A stretch of 64,000 nt of DNA, from the NCBI GenBank assembly GCA_050084985.1, contig JBITNC010000001.1:152520001-152584000 (forward strand), in the 5' to 3' direction. The position numbers and the translations under genes are program-made. This document shows, one piece after another, positions 60,437 through 64,000 of the stretch. The notes below the pieces were generated by a model, which was not told the DNA's origin, ran no database searches, and worked only from the letters and a program-made list of their open reading frames with translations. The stretch's first letter is position 1; every line of letters begins with the position of its first letter. This DNA is from Nageia nagi. Lineage: Eukaryota > Pinophyta.

Positions 60437-63105
60437 CATGAAGAAATTAAATGAAATAAAGAGAATGAAATAAAAATAAAAAGGTATAGATATGTAAAGA
60501 TTAAAGCATCAAACTCAATTGCAATTATACAGGAGAACAATGAGGATAATATAATTGATGAGATGAACATGGATGATGTGACTATGAAACATGTAGATAT
60601 GATAGAAGCTTCAAATCCTAGAAGTAGCTCTTCAAATCCAACATTGAATGAAGCTTCAAATCTAACCACATATTCAAATCCACTAGTGAATGAAGCTTCA
60701 ATTCTGATAACTATGGATAGGAATCTAGATATGCCTTCATATCCTCCTTTGAATGACATGCAAAATGTGAATATCGAATCAAATTTAGATATGCCTTTGA
60801 ACCCTTATTTTGATAATGTAGATTATATTTATTCTAATCATGAAGAAAATAAAATTGTAAATGATATTGAAAATCCTAGTTTTAATAATTCTTTTGATAA
60901 TGCTTTTTTCTAAATTGAAAGCAATAGATTAGATAATGTACCTTATAAGAAATCTTGGAGAAAAATAAAAAGATATGTGAATATGGTATATGATCAATTT
61001 TTTTCTAAGCAAATATTAGGTTTTCAATGTCAACTTATATTGCAATAAATGAGAATGCTAAAAATGAGAATAGTAGTGAAAACTTTAGGCATTTTAAATG
61101 ATAAAACTTTAGGCATTTGTATGAATAACTTTATATAAGAATTTTAAGTGAATCATTATTACCATTTAATATTATTCAAAGTTCATTTGAAAAATGTAAA
61201 CCTTGGTATAGGAAAATTAACAAGCAAAGAGTATCATGTTGTTGTAAGATTCATATGCAATTTAGATATTATTATGATACTTTTTTACATATTCATTATA
61301 CTTTACATACTAATGATTTGATGCAAGAATGTGGTATTACTAATATGCCTTTTGAAAATATCAATTTGTTTATAGCAATGTTGTTTTGTGAAACTCTTAA
61401 CGAGCAATAATTTTATTTGAAGGCATGCATTTCTAGAGAATGTATTGGATGTGGTAACCTTTTATTATTAGGAGGTTGTATGCATGAAATAAGTGAACAT
61501 GAATTTGGACAACAATTAATGGATGTTAAAATATTCAAGAATATTGAGTATGCTTTAAAGGATGGAAAAATTGAAAAGTGCATTGATTTGGTCATTGAAA
61601 ATATTAGTGTGCATACATTTATGTATGATTTTAAGAGTAAGATACTACCAAATTACATGTAACACTCCTAACATAATTGATGGCTTGATAATCAATTTTG
61701 CTTATGTAGAAACATATTTTAAGTTGGAACTATATTATTAGTGGTTAACTTTTCAAATAACTATACTCTTACACCACAAGAAGAAATTCAATCTCAATAT
61801 TATAATTCAATGTAAGTTTCCAATTTTGTTCATATTGTATATAGACATGTAATCGATAGTATAAAAGATAATAGAAATATTTTGAGGGAGTACCATTTCT
61901 ATGTGAGTGATAAATGATTACATTCATTCAAGTTTATCCAATATTACTTCAAGGTATTTTACAATAATTTAAAGGAAAGATAGATTCAAATGGAACAACA
62001 TTTAATTTGGTCAGATAATTATTTGAGATTATTTAAAAATACACATATGTTTAATTGGTTAAGTAGGGTTCACAAAGAGAATAATATCTAACATATGTGA
62101 AGTTTTTTTAAGCTAGACATGGTAAAGGAGAACATGATGGAGCTGGTGCATGCATTAAAAGAGCTTTTGCTAGAGAGCAACTAAAATTTAAAGAGATAGC
62201 AAAATTTAGAGATGCACATGCAATAATGGATTGTTGTAATAAAAATTATCTACAAGATCAAGTGAGAATTCTATAATTAATGATTCTTTTGGTTAGTTGA
62301 GGAGGAGAATATTCTAAGTTATCATGATTGTGAGCCAATTAGTGGATCAACCAAGTGGCATTCATTTAGGAGTTCAAATACAAGCACATGAACTATATGG
62401 ACAAGAGATCTTGCATATTTTTATCAATTTTATATTGTAGATTTTTGGGAAGCATGTACAAATAAATAATGGGTCAAGGAATGGAAATAAAAATATTTGA
62501 CACTTATGCAATCATATGATCAATAGGAAATAATAATTGAAGATGAGAACCAACTTTTTGCATTAGATGACAATGATTATGTTTTAGATCTTGTACAAGG
62601 AGGTAATTTAATTTGTTATATTTATATGAATGCATAATTATGTATATATATTAATTTTATATGTTATACTTTATTGATACAAATTTTGGCTATAGGAAAT
62701 GTGCATGTTGTTGTGGCACTTGAGGGAAATGAAGAGGGAATATAGTATTGGTTAGCTTAATGTGTTGAAATAAAACATAAGTTAACTAATACCTAAGTTC
62801 ATGATGATCATTTTGAGTATTCTATAGGTTCTATGGTGGTTGTTGGTACATGAATACAAACATATCTTATAAGAAATAATGGTTTGACATCATATAAAGA
62901 TTATGCAATACATAAGAAGACTATACACTACTCATATTTGGTACTAGCAACAAATGTAAAACTTAATAGATTTAAAGGGAGACCTATTACTAGAGTGTTA
63001 TGGAGTATTTAGATGGAGAACATGAGAAAATTATGGATGTATTGCAAAAATAGAGTGAACATATGGTACAACATAGAGAAAAATATAGGTAAGTTCATAA
63101 ATAGT
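60437..63105 (+). pseudogene. Spliced transposase-like gene with HGKG box, family not named
   Basis: The plus strand carries a long coding region in several frames. N-terminal part (60,563-60,913): acidic, Asn/Ser-rich, with a 14-15 residue repeat around EASNP, SSNPTLNEAS and YSNPLVNEAS. Then KQRVSCCCKIHMQFRYYYD and TLHTNDLMQECGI, then a Cys-rich piece (61,417-61,662: ISRECIGCGN, GGCMHEIS). Next VSD, a stop, LHS, then LIWSDNYLRLFKNTHMFNWL and ARHGKGEHDGAGACIKRAF (62,105-62,170). The C-terminal part, ALEGNEEGI, YWLA, SYLVLATNVKLNRFKGRPI, follows a probable intron. The WSD...HGKGxxDGxG pattern looks like that of some uncharacterised plant and animal transposase-like proteins; a DDE-type nuclease is a guess. 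About a dozen stops and at least two frameshifts. Confidence 0.6.
62603..62695 (+). other. Probable 93-bp intron of the HGKG-box gene
   Basis: Coding text runs to ...VLDLVQG with gtaattt following, and resumes after ttttggctatag with NVHVVVALEGNEEG. The split Gly codon (g + ga) keeps the frame. Length, AT content and splice signals are typical of plant introns. Confidence 0.65.
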
Positions 63106-63116
63106 AATCCCTAATT

Positions 63117-63214
63117 TGTAAGATTTCCTAATCCCTAACCCCCTTCTCCCTCCTCTCATCCCTCCCCTTTTTCCCCTCCCCTTATCTCCTTCCCTTCCCA
63201 TCCCCTTCCCCTCA
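63117..63214 (+). repeat. Polypyrimidine tract, 98 nt
   Basis: An almost pure C/T stretch with blocks such as ctccctcctctc and ccccttcccctc, broken by a few A and no G. It is the most C-rich stretch of an otherwise AT-rich window and directly precedes a tRNA-like sequence. Confidence 0.85.
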
Positions 63215-63286
63215 CCTATATTAGCTCAATTGGTAGAGCATATGGCTTTTAACCATTTGTTCATGGGTTCAATTATTGTAGAAAGC
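63215..63286 (+). tRNA. tRNA-Lys(UUU)-like pseudogene or SINE head
   Basis: A box A (tagctcaattggtagagc, 63,222-63,239), an anticodon arm tatgg-cttttaa-ccatt with anticodon TTT, and a box B (gggttcaatt, 63,265-63,274) have tRNA spacing. The anticodon stem pairs, but the T stem relies on G-U pairs with one mismatch, and the acceptor stem pairs at only four of seven positions. It is therefore a decayed tRNA-Lys copy or the head of a tRNA-derived SINE, not a working tRNA. Confidence 0.65.
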
Positions 63287-63289
63287 ATA

Positions 63290-64000
63290 CCTTATAAATT
63301 AAATTACCATATGTACATATAAACTTCTATCCTTAGGTAAATAGATAAGGATAATAAAGATAATATATTTCAAATCATACATAATGTATTAAGTATGTTG
63401 AAATAAATATCTTGCTTATTATTCCATTATGTCATCTAGTTCCCTCTCAATTGAGCATAAGAAGTTTTGAATCTCACTTGGTACAAGTTATTATTGATTC
63501 TATATTGCTCTTTTTTCTTCTATTAACTCCATTCAATTTTCTCTTTTTAATATATTTACAATGGTTATGTTCTCTGCTCCACCCTCTATAACCTAGAATA
63601 TTTAGGAACATATTTTTCATATCCATGTAAAGGTATCTCTCACCTTCATTCCATAAGATATAATTTAAGGTCAACTACTACTAAAATCACAATAAATAAC
63701 AATGACCACCATTCCTCCCAATCCCACTATGGACTCGCCTCCATGATTTGATAAGTAAATTTATATTTTCATTTATGAAATTAATTATGAGAAGAAAATT
63801 GATTATGAGATACTTACTTGGCCATTCAAATGGATTTATTTTAAAGGCTATCAAAGCATTGACTATTTAGAAGTTTTAGGTAAAAGCATTGATTAAGGAT
63901 TTAATAGGAATACTTGATTTCACAACCACTTCCAAAGATACTATTTATTTTCTTTGGTGGAAGATGAACTTACCTAGGATCGATGTAAAGCTTATTTTCT
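63290..64000. other. No feature seen
   Basis: AT-rich. The open frame at 63,474-63,674 (minus) has no recognisable motif, and I do not count it as a gene. Confidence 0.4.

Noticed and set aside
60385-60759. 124-codon minus-strand ORF with hydrophobic stretches
   Set aside because: It is the reverse of the Asn/Ser-rich N-terminal part of the HGKG-box gene, whose plus-strand frame continues into conserved text.
63117-63140. cctaatccctaaccccc, similar to plant telomere repeats (CCCTAAA)
   Set aside because: Only one or two imperfect units inside a longer C/T tract; no array.

Overview
The window is AT-rich plant nuclear DNA made almost entirely of old, broken transposable elements. No intact host gene was found. 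The element mix points to a large-genome seed plant, with a gymnosperm plausible but not provable from sequence alone. It includes Ty3/gypsy elements of the Tat/Ogre kind with an extra archaeal-type RNase H, a plant L1-type LINE with a DUF4283 ORF1, CACTA (Tnp2) transposase remnants, a Copia fragment and pentatricopeptide-repeat (PPR) relics. Nearly every reading frame carries stops or frameshifts, so most entries are pseudogenes read by joining frames.

Layout. 1-8.2 kb: the 3' part of a Ty3/gypsy element (element A): integrase, an unrecognised sense ORF, tandem repeats, an antisense ORF, a polypurine tract (PPT) and a TGTAGACA LTR start, then a 122-bp tandem array. 9.4-13.4 kb: a LINE on the minus strand with ORF1, endonuclease and reverse transcriptase. 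14-18 kb: a Copia gag/protease remnant and a gypsy gag remnant. 18.5-19.2 kb: a tandem repeat carrying TATA boxes. 19.7-23.0 kb: a CACTA transposase on the minus strand.

23.06-57.8 kb is a nest of three LTR elements. The outermost is Tat-type element C (plus strand): a 5' LTR fragment at 23,061-23,302, then protease, intron, RT, RNase H, second RNase H and integrase from 51.2 to 56.5 kb, and a 3' LTR from 57,572. Inside it lies element D (minus strand), with about 4.9-kb LTRs at 23,303-28,215 and 46,307-51,189, a tRNA-iMet primer-binding site and a PPT. Each D LTR carries a decayed PPR gene fragment in antisense. Inside D lies element B (plus strand, 31,808-45,383), with about 1.8-kb LTRs, gag, protease, an RNase H placed before RT, an RT with a deleted active site, RNase H, integrase and a long unrecognised 3' protein.

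57.9-64 kb: the N-terminal part of a second CACTA transposase (minus), AT-rich repeats, and a spliced transposase-like gene of a type I cannot name (60.4-63.1 kb, plus strand). A 98-nt pyrimidine tract and a tRNA-Lys-like pseudogene follow. The most noteworthy signals are the PPR relic inside giant LTRs, the RNase H-first pol order of element B, the frame-preserving intron in element C, the long 3' ORF of element B and the HGKG-box gene at the right end.
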